Shown in pieces: positions 13,916 through 22,790 of a stretch of 64,000 nt of DNA (its first letter is position 1; each line of letters begins with the position of its first letter). The translations under genes and the position numbers were made by a program. Source of the stretch: CAZJFH01 sp964545205 (GTDB lineage Bacteria > Pseudomonadota > Alphaproteobacteria > Rhodospirillales > Magnetospirillaceae). The DNA lies in NCBI GenBank assembly GCA_964545205.1, contig CAZJFH010000001.1, positions 62,001-126,000 of the forward strand, given 5' to 3'. Below the pieces are notes generated by a model, which was not told the DNA's origin, ran no database searches, and saw nothing but the letters and a program-made list of their open reading frames with translations.

Positions 13916-15396
13916 GGACGCGGCTGTCGCGCATCCGGCGTTCCGCGACCGCGCGCCTCGTGCTGGTGGCCGCGGCCTTCCTGGTGCTGCCGCTGGTCCT
14001 CTATCGCCAGTTCGAGGCGGCCGAGCGCGACAAGCGCGACTTCCTGCTGCACAGCCTGCGGGTCCAGGGCGCACTGGTCGCCCGCGGCCTGCAGCCGACC
14101 CTGTCGGCCGGCGGCGCCGACATGGTGCCGCAGGCGGCCGCGCTGGTCGAGGCGCTGGGCGACGACGGGCTGCGGGTCAAGCTGCTGTTCCGCCCGACCG
14201 CCGGACCGGTGCGCGGCGCCGAGGCCTTCTTCTACGTCGCGTCCAGCCGCGGCGGCGACGCGGCCTATCTCGAGGACGAGCGCCGGCGCCTGCTCGACGG
14301 CGACCTGCTGCCGGCGCTCGACGCGAGCTGCCACGCCGAGTTGCCGCGCGCCGTCGCCTTCACCACGCCCGACGGCCGCCACGAGCTGCTGACCTCGCTG
14401 ACCCCGATCACCGGCGCCGGCGGCTGCTGGGTGGTGATCACCGCCTATGGTTTCGAGGATCCGGCCGGGGCCGCCCTGGCGCGGCCGTTCTCGGACGCGC
14501 CCGAGGTCAGGCTGGCGCTGGCGTTCTATCTGCTGATGGCGGTGCTGCTGATCGGGGTGGTGTCGTCGATCGCGCTCGGGTTGCGCCGCTTCGCCGCCCT
14601 GGCCCACACCATCCGGACCGGCGGCGCCGCGCCCGGCTTCACCGCCGCGACCACCCTGCCGGAACTCGAGCCGGTGGCGGTCGAGTTCGACCACATGGTG
14701 GCGACGCTGGAATCCTCGGCCGGCGCGGTGCGCGAGGCGGCGGCCGAGAACGCCCACGCCCTCAAGACGCCGATGGCGACCATCGTCCAGTCGCTGGAGC
14801 CGCTGCGCCCGGTGGCCGCCGACGGCCGCCCGCGTCAGGCGCTGGCGGCGATCGAGCTGGCGGTCGAACGGCTGCGCGAGCTGATCGGCACCGCGATGCG
14901 CCTCGACGCCGGCATCGCCGCGGCGATGAACGCGCCCCGGCGCGCCGTCGACCTGTCGGCGGTGGTGCGCGACGCCGTGCACGAGATCAACGCCGCCCAG
15001 GCCGGGCGGCTGACCATCGCCGCCCGGGTGCCCGCGGGCCTGCGCGTGCTCGCCGCCGACGACATGCTCGAGCCGGTGATCGAGAACCTGCTCGACAACG
15101 CGGTCGACTTCACGCCGGCCGGCGGCTTCGTCGGCGTCGCCCTCGAACGCGCCGGCGGCTGCGTGCGGCTGGCGGTCGAGGACGGCGGACCCGGCGTCGC
15201 CGACGCCGACCTGCGGCGCATCTTCGAGCGCTACTACACGACCCGGCCGGCCGAAGGCGGCGGCGGCGCCGGCCACCAGGGCATCGGCCTGTGGGTGGTG
15301 CGCCGCAACGCCGAGGCGCTGGGCGGCAAGGCTTGGGCCGAACCGGCCGAGGGCGGCGGCCTACGCGTCGTCGTCGAACTCCCCGCCGCGCCGTGA
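13912..15396 (+). CDS. Membrane sensor histidine kinase, ChvG-like
   Basis: 494 residues with GTG start overlapping the regulator stop. Membrane segments at about 14-31 and 199-223 enclose a periplasmic sensor of about 165 residues. HAMP-like linker, then the H-box ENAHALKTPM (His282), N-box IENLLDNAV and G-boxes EDGGPGVAD and GIGLWVV. It should phosphorylate the regulator encoded upstream. ChvG-type kinases sense acid or envelope stress in relatives (established); here that is inference from layout. The lipoprotein in the same operon also points to the envelope. Confidence 0.9.
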   Translation: MRTRLSRIRRSATARLVLVAAAFLVLPLVLYRQFEAAERDKRDFLLHSLRVQGALVARGLQPTLSAGGADMVPQAAALVEALGDDGLRVKLLFRPTAGPVRGAEAFFYVASSRGGDAAYLEDERRRLLDGDLLPALDASCHAELPRAVAFTTPDGRHELLTSLTPITGAGGCWVVITAYGFEDPAGAALARPFSDAPEVRLALAFYLLMAVLLIGVVSSIALGLRRFAALAHTIRTGGAAPGFTAATTLPELEPVAVEFDHMVATLESSAGAVREAAAENAHALKTPMATIVQSLEPLRPVAADGRPRQALAAIELAVERLRELIGTAMRLDAGIAAAMNAPRRAVDLSAVVRDAVHEINAAQAGRLTIAARVPAGLRVLAADDMLEPVIENLLDNAVDFTPAGGFVGVALERAGGCVRLAVEDGGPGVADADLRRIFERYYTTRPAEGGGGAGHQGIGLWVVRRNAEALGGKAWAEPAEGGGLRVVVELPAAP

Positions 15397-15536
15397 CCGC
15401 GGCGTCACCGCCTTGTCACGGCCTTGATGCCGGCAATCCGGCGGCCGCCGACGTACATTTCAATCGCTGGCCGGCCCGCGGTCGCCTCGGAGGTGGCGAC
15501 CGTTCTTCCCGGGCCAGGCTCTCCTGCCGGAAACTC

Positions 15537-15572
15537 GGCCGCCGCGACCCGCCCCGCGGCGGCCACTTTTTT
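15537..15572 (+). terminator. Rho-independent terminator or attenuator in front of queC
   Basis: A ten-base perfect GC stem (GGCCGCCGCG / CGCGGCGGCC, 15537-15546 and 15555-15564) is followed by AC and six T residues. It stops about 30 bases before the queC ATG and 140 after the kinase stop. It may simply end the kinase operon, or act as an attenuator in the queC leader. Confidence 0.75.
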
Positions 15573-15601
15573 CTCCGGCGGTTCCCGGTTAAAACCAAGC
15601 C

Positions 15602-16324
15602 ATGAGAGACGACCACGCCATCGTGCTGTTCTCGGGCGGCCAGGACTCGGCCACCTGCCTCGCCTGGGCGCTGGAGCGCTTCGCCCGCGTCGAGACGGTG
15701 GGCTTCGCCTATCGCCAGCGCCATGCCGTCGAGCTGGAGTGTCGCGACACCTTCCGCGCCGAGCTGGCGAAGGCGTTTCCGCACTGGGCGGCGCGGCTGG
15801 GCGACGACCACCTGCTCGACGCCGGCGTCGTCGCCGATCTCGGCGAGACCGCGATGACCGCCGACGTGGCGATCGAGACCGGCGCCGACGGCCTGCCGAC
15901 CACCTTCGTGCCCGGGCGCAACCTGGTGTTCCTGACCCTGGCGGCGGCGCTCGCCTACCGGCGCGGCGCCAGGCACCTTGTCACCGGCGTCTGCGAGACC
16001 GACTACTCCGGCTACCCGGACTGCCGCGACGACACGATCAAGGCGCTGCAGGTGGCGCTCAATCTCGGCATGGACCGCCGGTTCGTGCTGCACACGCCGC
16101 TGATGTGGATCGACAAGGCCGGGACCTGGCGCATGGCCGAGGCGCTCGGCGGCCCGGCGCTGGTCCGGCTGATCGTCGAGCACACCCATAGCTGCTATGT
16201 CGGCGACCGCTCGCGGCGCCATCCCTGGGGCCTCGGCTGCGGCGACTGCCCGGCCTGCCGCCTGCGCGCCGCCGGCTGGCGGGGCTTTTCTATGACCAAG
16301 GGCACAGATACTACGCAAAGGTAG
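15602..16324 (+). CDS. queC: 7-cyano-7-deazaguanine (preQ0) synthase QueC
   Basis: Converts 7-carboxy-7-deazaguanine to preQ0 with ATP and ammonia. The PP-loop SGGQDS is at residues 11-16. The family's metal-binding cysteines are in the C-terminal stretch HSCYVG...GCGDCPAC. GVCETDYSGYPDC and PGRNLVFL are typical QueC segments. 240 residues is normal. It is separate from queE and queD, which are coupled at 33.3-34.5 kb on the other strand. A terminator-like hairpin lies just upstream. Confidence 0.96.
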   Translation: MRDDHAIVLFSGGQDSATCLAWALERFARVETVGFAYRQRHAVELECRDTFRAELAKAFPHWAARLGDDHLLDAGVVADLGETAMTADVAIETGADGLPTTFVPGRNLVFLTLAAALAYRRGARHLVTGVCETDYSGYPDCRDDTIKALQVALNLGMDRRFVLHTPLMWIDKAGTWRMAEALGGPALVRLIVEHTHSCYVGDRSRRHPWGLGCGDCPACRLRAAGWRGFSMTKGTDTTQR

Positions 16325-16404
16325 TGTCCGACCTCGCCCGGCTTCAAAATCGCAGTTAAGCCGCCCATTCTACAGCGGCACCGAATCGCGGTCGAAGCCG
16401 TCTT

Positions 16405-18567
16405 TTGTCGAAAGCTCTCGTGCAACAACAGCCTCGAAATCTATTGCAAGCCCTGGCCGTCCTGTTCGGCGCCTTGGCACTGACGGCAAGCGTGTGGCTG
16501 ATCGTGCACCGCGAGGCCGAGCGCGTCGCCGAAGCCGAATTCGCCGAGATCGCCGACGACATGGTCGCCGGCATGGCCAAGCGCATGGAGGACTACGCCC
16601 AGATCCTGCGCGGCGGCGTCGCCTACCTGCAGGCCAGCCGCCAGGTGACCCGTCAGGAGTGGCGGGACTTCGTCGCCGGCCTGCGGGTCGACGACCACTA
16701 TCCCGGCATCCAGGGCATCGGCTACGCCGTTCACGTCGCGCCGGACGCGGTCCCGGCGCACGAAGCCGCCGTCCGCGCCGAAGGCTTCCCGGATTACGCC
16801 GTCACCCCCGAGGGACCGCGGGAGGATTATTACCCGATCCTGTTCCTCGAGCCCTTCGACTGGCGCAATCGCCGCGCCTTCGGCTACGACATGTTCTCGG
16901 AGCCGACGCGCCGCGAGGCCATGCGCCGCGCCCGCGACACCGGCGCGCCGGCGCTGTCGGGCAAGGTGATCCTGGTCCAGGAGACCGATCAGGACGTTCA
17001 GGCCGGCGCCCTGCTCTACCTGCCCTTCTACGACCCGCAAGCCGAACTGGGCGGCGAGGCGGCCCGCCGCGAGGCCATTCTGGGCTTCGTCTACAGCCCG
17101 TTCCGCATGGCCGACCTGATGAACGGGATTTTCGGCGGCCGTCTCGACGAGGTCCGGGTCACGCTCTACGACGGCGGCGGTTTCGGCGACAACCTGCTGT
17201 TCCGCTCGGCGCAGCGGCCGATGGGCGAATACCGGCGCCACCGCCAGGTCGAGATCTTCGGGCGGCCGTGGCTGGTCGACATCGAATCGACCCCGGTGCT
17301 CGACCAGACCCTCGACCAGAACGCGTCCGGCATCGTGCTGGTCGCGGGAGCCATCATCAGCCTGCTGCTGGCCTGGCTGGCGCATTCGCTGTTTTCCGAG
17401 CGGGGCAAGCGCACGGCGCTGGCGCAGGCCAACCGCCAGCTCGCCGCCGCCCGCCTCGCCGCCGAGGCGGCCGACCGCGCCAAGTCCAAGTTCCTGGCCG
17501 CCGCCAGCCACGACATCCGCCAGCCGGTGCAATCGATCATGCTGCTGACCGCGGCGCTGTCGCAGCAGGTGTCGGACCTGCCGGTGCAGAAGCTGGTCAA
17601 GCACCTCGACACCTCGCTCGACGCGCTGCGCATGCTGCTGAACGGACTGCTCGACGTCTCGAAGCTGGATGCCGGCGTGGTCGTGCCCGAGGTCGGCGAC
17701 GTCGAGATCGAGCCGCTGCTGGCCCAGTTGGCCACCGAGTACCGCATGCTGGCCGAGGAGAAGGGGCTGCGGCTCGACGACGAGACCTGCGCCGCGATCG
17801 TCCACACCGATCGCACGCTGATCGAGCGTATCCTGCGCAACCTGCTGGAGAACGCGTTGCGCTACACGCCGAGCGGCCGCGTGGTGCTGCGCTGCCGCAT
17901 CCACGGGACCGTCGCGCGCGTCGACGTCGAGGATACCGGCATCGGCATCTCGCAGGACGAACTGGCGACGATTTTCGAGGAGTTCTACCAGGTCGGCAAT
18001 CCGGAGCGCGACCGCTCGCAGGGCCTCGGACTGGGGCTGGCGATCGTGCAGCGGCTGTCGCGGCTGCTCGGTCACCGCATCGACGTCCGCTCGCGGCTCG
18101 GACAGGGTTCGTGCTTCACGATCAACCTGCCGCTCGTCGACAGGAGGACGAGCACCGAGGCGCCGCAGCCGATCCCGAACGCGGCGGCCGGCGGCAGCGG
18201 CCTGGTCCTGATCATCGACGACGAGATGATGCTGCGCGAGAGCCTGCGGCTGCTGATCGAGGGCTGGAAGTTCGAGACGGTGGTGGCGGCCAGCGGCGAC
18301 GAGGCGGTCACGATGCTGGACGGCCGCACGCCCGGCTTCATCATCGCCGACTACCGCTTGGCCGGCGGCGCGATCGGGACCGAGGCCGTGCGGCTCGTGC
18401 ACGAGGCGGCCGGCCGGCAGGTGCCGGCGGTGATCCTGACCGGCGACACGGCACCCGAGCGCATCGCCGAGGTCGAACGCAGCGGCTTCGCCATCCTGCA
18501 CAAGCCGGTGCCGCCGCCCGAGCTGCACCGCCTGCTCGCCGAGGCGGCGGTCTCGAACGCGGCTTGA
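16405..18567 (+). CDS. CHASE-domain hybrid sensor histidine kinase
   Basis: 720 residues: membrane segment at about 12-33, a CHASE periplasmic sensor to about 290 (QGIGYAVHVAP, PILFLEPFDWRNRRAFGYD), second membrane segment near 308-330, and a phospho-acceptor His369 in AAASHDIRQP. The ATPase domain follows (NLLENALRYTP, DTGIGIS, GLGLGLAIV), then a receiver with Asp649 in FIIADYRL. TTG start; GTG at 16420 is an alternative. No regulator is adjacent. CHASE domains bind small external ligands. Its receiver resembles the island receiver at 11336. Confidence 0.93.
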   Translation: MSKALVQQQPRNLLQALAVLFGALALTASVWLIVHREAERVAEAEFAEIADDMVAGMAKRMEDYAQILRGGVAYLQASRQVTRQEWRDFVAGLRVDDHYPGIQGIGYAVHVAPDAVPAHEAAVRAEGFPDYAVTPEGPREDYYPILFLEPFDWRNRRAFGYDMFSEPTRREAMRRARDTGAPALSGKVILVQETDQDVQAGALLYLPFYDPQAELGGEAARREAILGFVYSPFRMADLMNGIFGGRLDEVRVTLYDGGGFGDNLLFRSAQRPMGEYRRHRQVEIFGRPWLVDIESTPVLDQTLDQNASGIVLVAGAIISLLLAWLAHSLFSERGKRTALAQANRQLAAARLAAEAADRAKSKFLAAASHDIRQPVQSIMLLTAALSQQVSDLPVQKLVKHLDTSLDALRMLLNGLLDVSKLDAGVVVPEVGDVEIEPLLAQLATEYRMLAEEKGLRLDDETCAAIVHTDRTLIERILRNLLENALRYTPSGRVVLRCRIHGTVARVDVEDTGIGISQDELATIFEEFYQVGNPERDRSQGLGLGLAIVQRLSRLLGHRIDVRSRLGQGSCFTINLPLVDRRTSTEAPQPIPNAAAGGSGLVLIIDDEMMLRESLRLLIEGWKFETVVAASGDEAVTMLDGRTPGFIIADYRLAGGAIGTEAVRLVHEAAGRQVPAVILTGDTAPERIAEVERSGFAILHKPVPPPELHRLLAEAAVSNAA

Positions 18568-18585
18568 AGTCTCGGTTCCGCGGGA

Positions 18586-19086
18586 CTAGCCGCCTTCCGC
18601 GACCGCCTGCGGCTGGCGCAGCGCCCGCGCCGCCTCCAGGTGTCGCGCGAACATCGGCGCCATCTCGGCGGCGAAGCGCCGCAGCGCCGGATGCTCGCCG
18701 TCTTCGGCATAGGCGCGGTAGGCCGCGAGTTGTTGCTCGTGCGTCGTCACCATCGCCCGCAGGTAGATGTCGTCGAACGAACGGCCGTCGGTGCCGCGCA
18801 GTTCCTCCAGCCGCGCCGCCATCTCGGGCCCGAGCCGCACCGGCATGTCGATGCCGGCGGCGGTGACGATCTCGATCAGCCGCTGGTTGAGCTGCGCGTG
18901 CTCGCGCATCATGCGCTGGGCGAAGGCGGCGACGTCGTCGCGCTCGGCCTTGGTGGTGGCGATTCGGCCGAGCTCGATCTCGGCGAGGCCGCCCTGGGCC
19001 GCGGTCGCGACGAAATCTTCGGGCTGGCCGGCGGCGGCGCCGCAGGCGAGGAAGAATGCCGAGCATATGCCGATCAGGGCGCGCAT
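18586..19086 (-). CDS. DUF4142 secreted protein
   Basis: 166 residues beginning MRALIGICSAFFLACGAAAG, a signal peptide. The body is the DUF4142 four-helix type: EDFVATAAQGGLAEIELGRI, AFAQRMMREHAQLNQRL, AMVTTHEQQLAAYR. DUF4142 proteins resemble ferritin-like bundles and are periplasmic; their function is not established. A longer frame to 19182 would lack the signal peptide at its start. It converges on the hybrid kinase with 18 bases between. Confidence 0.85.
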   Translation of the reverse strand: MRALIGICSAFFLACGAAAGQPEDFVATAAQGGLAEIELGRIATTKAERDDVAAFAQRMMREHAQLNQRLIEIVTAAGIDMPVRLGPEMAARLEELRGTDGRSFDDIYLRAMVTTHEQQLAAYRAYAEDGEHPALRRFAAEMAPMFARHLEAARALRQPQAVAEGG

Positions 19087-19184
19087 GTTCGCGATCTCCG
19101 CTGTGATCTCAGCAAAACGCCGTTGACGCGGCGCTGTTCTCGACGAAGCTTCGGGCAGCATCCGCCCTTTCGGGGAAGACACCC

Positions 19185-20474
19185 ATGCTGCAGCGCCTGT
19201 TCAAGCTGAAAGAACACGACACCACGGTCGGCACCGAACTCGCCGCCGGCGCCACCACCTTCCTGACCATGGCCTACATCATCTTCGTCAACCCGACGAT
19301 GCTGGCCGAGACCGGGATGGACAAGGGCGCGGTGTTCGTCGCCACCTGCGTCGCGGCGGCGCTGGGCAGCCTGATCATGGGCCTGTACGCCAATTATCCC
19401 ATCGCCCTGGCCCCCGGCATGGGCCTGAACGCCTACTTCACCTACGGCGTCGTGCTCGGCATGGGCTATTCCTGGCAGGTGGCGCTGGGCGCGGTGTTCA
19501 TCTCGGGCGTGCTGTTCCTGCTGCTGGCCGTGACCCGGGTGCGCGAATACATCATCAACGCCATCCCGATGACGCTGAAGATGTCGATCTCGGCCGGAAT
19601 CGGCCTGTTCCTCGGCATCATCGCGCTGCAGAACGCCGGCATCATCGTCGCCCATCCGGCGACGCTGGTCACCCTGGGCGACCTCGCCAACCCGGCGACG
19701 GTTCTGGCGGTGACCGGCTTCTTCGCCATGGTGGCGCTCGACTCGCGCGGCGTTCCCGGCGCCATCATGATCGCCATCCTCGGCACCGCGGTGGCCGGCA
19801 TGGCCTTGGGGATCAGCGATTTCGGCGGCATCTTCTCGATGCCGCCGTCGATCGCGCCGACGCTGATGCAGATGGACGTCGTCGGGGCGATCGAGGTGGG
19901 CATCTATGCCATCATCTTCGCCTTCCTGTTCGTCGACCTGTTCGACAACGCCGGCACGCTGATCGGCCTGTCGCACCGCGCCGGCCTGCTCGACGAGAAG
20001 GGCCGGCTGCCGCGCATCGGCCGCGCCCTGGTGTCGGACAGTTTCGCGGCGATGTTCTCGGGCGTGCTCGGGACCTCGACGACGACCAGCTACATCGAGA
20101 GCGCCGCCGGCATCAAGGCCGGCGGCCGCACCGGCCTGACCGCGGTCACGGTGGCGGCGCTGTTTCTGCTGGCCCTGTTCATCGCCCCCCTGGCCGGCTC
20201 GATCCCCAACTACGCCACGGCGCCGGCGCTGTTGTTCGTCGCCTGCCTGATGTCGCGCGGCCTGGCCGAGATCGACTGGAACGACCTGACCGAGACGGTG
20301 CCGGGCGTGGTGACCGCGCTGGCGATGCCGCTGACCTTCTCGATCGCCCACGGCATCTCGTTCGGCTTCATCGCCTATGCCGGCATCAAGCTGCTGGCGG
20401 GGCGCTGGCGCGAGGTCCATCCGGCGGTGGCCGTGCTCGCCGCCGCCTTCGTGCTCAAGTACGCGTTCCTGTAA
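19185..20474 (+). CDS. NCS2-family purine permease (AzgA/GhxP type)
   Basis: 429 residues and many hydrophobic segments. Family landmarks are LAAGATTFLTMAYI, the APGMGLNAYFTY helix, the LFDNAGTLIGL segment and GTSTTTSYIESAAGIK before the C-terminal helices. This subgroup of NCS2 transports adenine, guanine or hypoxanthine by proton symport. Which base is preferred cannot be read from the sequence. It stands alone between a divergent DUF4142 gene and the acylase gene. Confidence 0.93.
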   Translation: MLQRLFKLKEHDTTVGTELAAGATTFLTMAYIIFVNPTMLAETGMDKGAVFVATCVAAALGSLIMGLYANYPIALAPGMGLNAYFTYGVVLGMGYSWQVALGAVFISGVLFLLLAVTRVREYIINAIPMTLKMSISAGIGLFLGIIALQNAGIIVAHPATLVTLGDLANPATVLAVTGFFAMVALDSRGVPGAIMIAILGTAVAGMALGISDFGGIFSMPPSIAPTLMQMDVVGAIEVGIYAIIFAFLFVDLFDNAGTLIGLSHRAGLLDEKGRLPRIGRALVSDSFAAMFSGVLGTSTTTSYIESAAGIKAGGRTGLTAVTVAALFLLALFIAPLAGSIPNYATAPALLFVACLMSRGLAEIDWNDLTETVPGVVTALAMPLTFSIAHGISFGFIAYAGIKLLAGRWREVHPAVAVLAAAFVLKYAFL

Positions 20475-20543
20475 GGCACGGCGGAACCTCCGCCGCGTCG
20501 CCGGGTTCCTGAAGGCGAGGGATCCAACGACGAGCGGAGCCGC

Positions 20544-22790
20544 ATGCCTTCCTTCCGCACCATCGCCGGTTTCGGCGCCCTGGCCGCCAGCATCGCCGCG
20601 CGCGGCCGGCGGCGGAGCAAGCCGCGCAGCCTCGACGAGCGCCTGGCGATGGTGCCGACCCGGGGCTTGCCGGTCGACTCGGCGGTGGTGATGCGCTGGA
20701 ACGACCAGATGGTGCCCTTCGTGCAGGCCGCCTCGGACCGCGACGCCGCCGTCGCGCTCGGCGTCGCGCACGCGCATCTGCGGCTGGCGCAGATGGAGAT
20801 CATGCGGCGCATCGCCCATGGCCGTCTGTCCGAGAGCGTCGGCCCGGCGGCGATCGACCTCGACCACGTCCTGCGCTGCCTCGACCTGGGCCGCGCGGTG
20901 CCGGCGATCGAGGCCGGAATGCCCGACGAGACGCGGGTCTGGATGCAGGGCTTCGCCGACGGCGTCAACCACGTGATCGCCGAGACCGACGAGTTGCCCG
21001 AGGACCTGCGCCTGCTCGGCCTGAAGCCCGAGCCGTGGACGCTGACCGACCTGGTGCGCATCGGCCGGCTGGCGGGCCTGGACTTCACCTGGAAGGTGTG
21101 GCGCAAGCTGTTCCGCCTGCGCGGGCGCGCCGACTGGCTGCGGCAGTGGCAGCGGCTGACCGCCCAGGCCGGGGCGCCGCTGCCCAGCCTCAGCGGCGGC
21201 GACGGCGACCTGCTGTTCGGCTTCAGCCGCCACGGCAGCAACTCGGTCGCGGTCGGCGCCAGGCGCACCGGCGGCGGCGCGATGATCGCTTCCGATCCGC
21301 ATCTCAACGTGGTGCTGCCCAATCTGTGGCTGATCGCCGGCGTCGACTGCCCCGGCTACAACGTGGTCGGGTTCATGGTGCCCGGCATCCCGGCCTGGGC
21401 GCTCGGCCGCAATCCAGACATCGCCTGGGGCGGCACCAGCCTGCACGCCGCCTCCAGCGAGCTGTTCGACGTCTCCGACCTGCCGGCCGACGAGATCGAG
21501 CACCGGCGCGAGACCATCCGGGTGCGCTGGTGGAAGGACGTCGAGATCACGGTCCGCGAGACCGCCTACGGCCCGATCGTCTCGGACGCGCCGCTGCTCG
21601 GCACGCCGCCGGAGGCGCCGCTGGCGCTGCACTGGGTCGGGCACACGCCGACCGACGAGGTCACCGCGCTCTTGCGCATGAACCGGGCCCGCGACTGGGG
21701 CGAGTTCCGCGAGGCGCTGGACGGTTTCGGCATCCCGGCCCAGAACATGGTCTATGCCGACGCCAGAGGCCGGGTCGGCCAGATCATGGCCGCCAAGCTG
21801 CCGCGGCGGCCGCGCGAGATTCCCGACGACATGGTGGTGCCGCGCAGCGCCCGCAGCCACTGGGAGAGCTTTTGCGGCGCCAAGGAGCTGCCGGCGGTGT
21901 TCGACCCGGCCGAGGGCTTCGTCGCCTCGGCCAACAACCGCCCCGAACACCGGCCCGAGGTCGCCGTGAGCTGGTTCTTCGCCCCGGACGACCGGGTGCG
22001 GCGGCTGGCGATGCTGATCACCGGCGCCGGGACGGTGACGGCGGACACGCTCAAGGCCCTGCAGCGCGACGTGGTGATGCCGGGTGCCCTGGCGATCCGC
22101 GACGCGCTGCTGGCGATCGCCGAGAACCGCGGCCTGCGCACCAACGATCCGGCGATCAAGCGCCTGTTCGCGGCGCTGGACGGCTGGGACGGCGGCTACG
22201 AGGCCGATTCCGCCGGCGCGCTGGCCTTCGAGCTGCTGCTCTACCATTTCGTCCACGCGCTGCACGGCGACGAGGAGATCGCGGTCTACGCCGCCTCGTG
22301 GGAGCCCTGGGCGCTGCTGCGCGAAGACCTCGACACCGTGCCGCCCGACCAGCAGGGCAAGGCGCTGGCCCAGGCCCTGGTCGCCGCCGCCGCCGGGCTC
22401 GAGCGGTACGGCAACTGGGGCTCGCTGCACCGGCTGCGCCTCAACCACGTCCTCGGCGCGGCGCCGGTGGTCGGCGCCCGCTACCGCTTCGCCGACATCG
22501 CCTCGCCGGGCGGCAACGAAACCGTGATGAAGGCCGCGCACGGCTTCTCCGGCGAACGCCACGCCGTGCGCATGGGCGCGGTGGCGCGGCACGTCTCCGA
22601 CCTCGCCGATGCCGACGCCAACTGGTTCTGCCTGCTCGGCGGCCAGGACGGCTGGATCGGCAGCGCCGCCTTCATCGACCAGCTCCAGCGCTGGCGGCGC
22701 GGCGAATACGTGCAGGTGCCCCTGCGCTGGCAGACGGTGCGCACCCATTTCCGCCATCGCATGGAACTGCAGCCGCGAGGCAAGCCATGA
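20544..22790 (+). CDS. Penicillin-acylase-family Ntn hydrolase
   Basis: 748 residues of the penicillin G acylase / acyl-homoserine-lactone acylase family. The self-cleaving junction is visible as HGSNSVAVG, with Ser232 as the likely N-terminal nucleophile of the mature beta chain. Later landmarks are MIASDPHLNVVLPNLWL, GWGGTS-type WGGTSLHA and ANNRPEHRP. The N-terminus (MPSFRTIAGFGALAASIAARGRRRS) is not a clear signal peptide, so location is uncertain. It hydrolyses amide bonds of acyl-amino compounds; the substrate is unknown. Its stop overlaps the GH3 gene start. Confidence 0.9.
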   Translation: MPSFRTIAGFGALAASIAARGRRRSKPRSLDERLAMVPTRGLPVDSAVVMRWNDQMVPFVQAASDRDAAVALGVAHAHLRLAQMEIMRRIAHGRLSESVGPAAIDLDHVLRCLDLGRAVPAIEAGMPDETRVWMQGFADGVNHVIAETDELPEDLRLLGLKPEPWTLTDLVRIGRLAGLDFTWKVWRKLFRLRGRADWLRQWQRLTAQAGAPLPSLSGGDGDLLFGFSRHGSNSVAVGARRTGGGAMIASDPHLNVVLPNLWLIAGVDCPGYNVVGFMVPGIPAWALGRNPDIAWGGTSLHAASSELFDVSDLPADEIEHRRETIRVRWWKDVEITVRETAYGPIVSDAPLLGTPPEAPLALHWVGHTPTDEVTALLRMNRARDWGEFREALDGFGIPAQNMVYADARGRVGQIMAAKLPRRPREIPDDMVVPRSARSHWESFCGAKELPAVFDPAEGFVASANNRPEHRPEVAVSWFFAPDDRVRRLAMLITGAGTVTADTLKALQRDVVMPGALAIRDALLAIAENRGLRTNDPAIKRLFAALDGWDGGYEADSAGALAFELLLYHFVHALHGDEEIAVYAASWEPWALLREDLDTVPPDQQGKALAQALVAAAAGLERYGNWGSLHRLRLNHVLGAAPVVGARYRFADIASPGGNETVMKAAHGFSGERHAVRMGAVARHVSDLADADANWFCLLGGQDGWIGSAAFIDQLQRWRRGEYVQVPLRWQTVRTHFRHRMELQPRGKP

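Noticed and set aside
15397..15601. Known preQ1 riboswitch in front of queC
   Set aside because: I could not find the conserved preQ1-I or preQ1-II elements; only the terminator-like hairpin is supported.
19074..22757. Very long open frame of over 1,200 codons on the minus strand
   Set aside because: It is antisense to the purine permease and the acylase, and its composition (Gln, His, Arg, Ala) is that of a GC-rich shadow frame.
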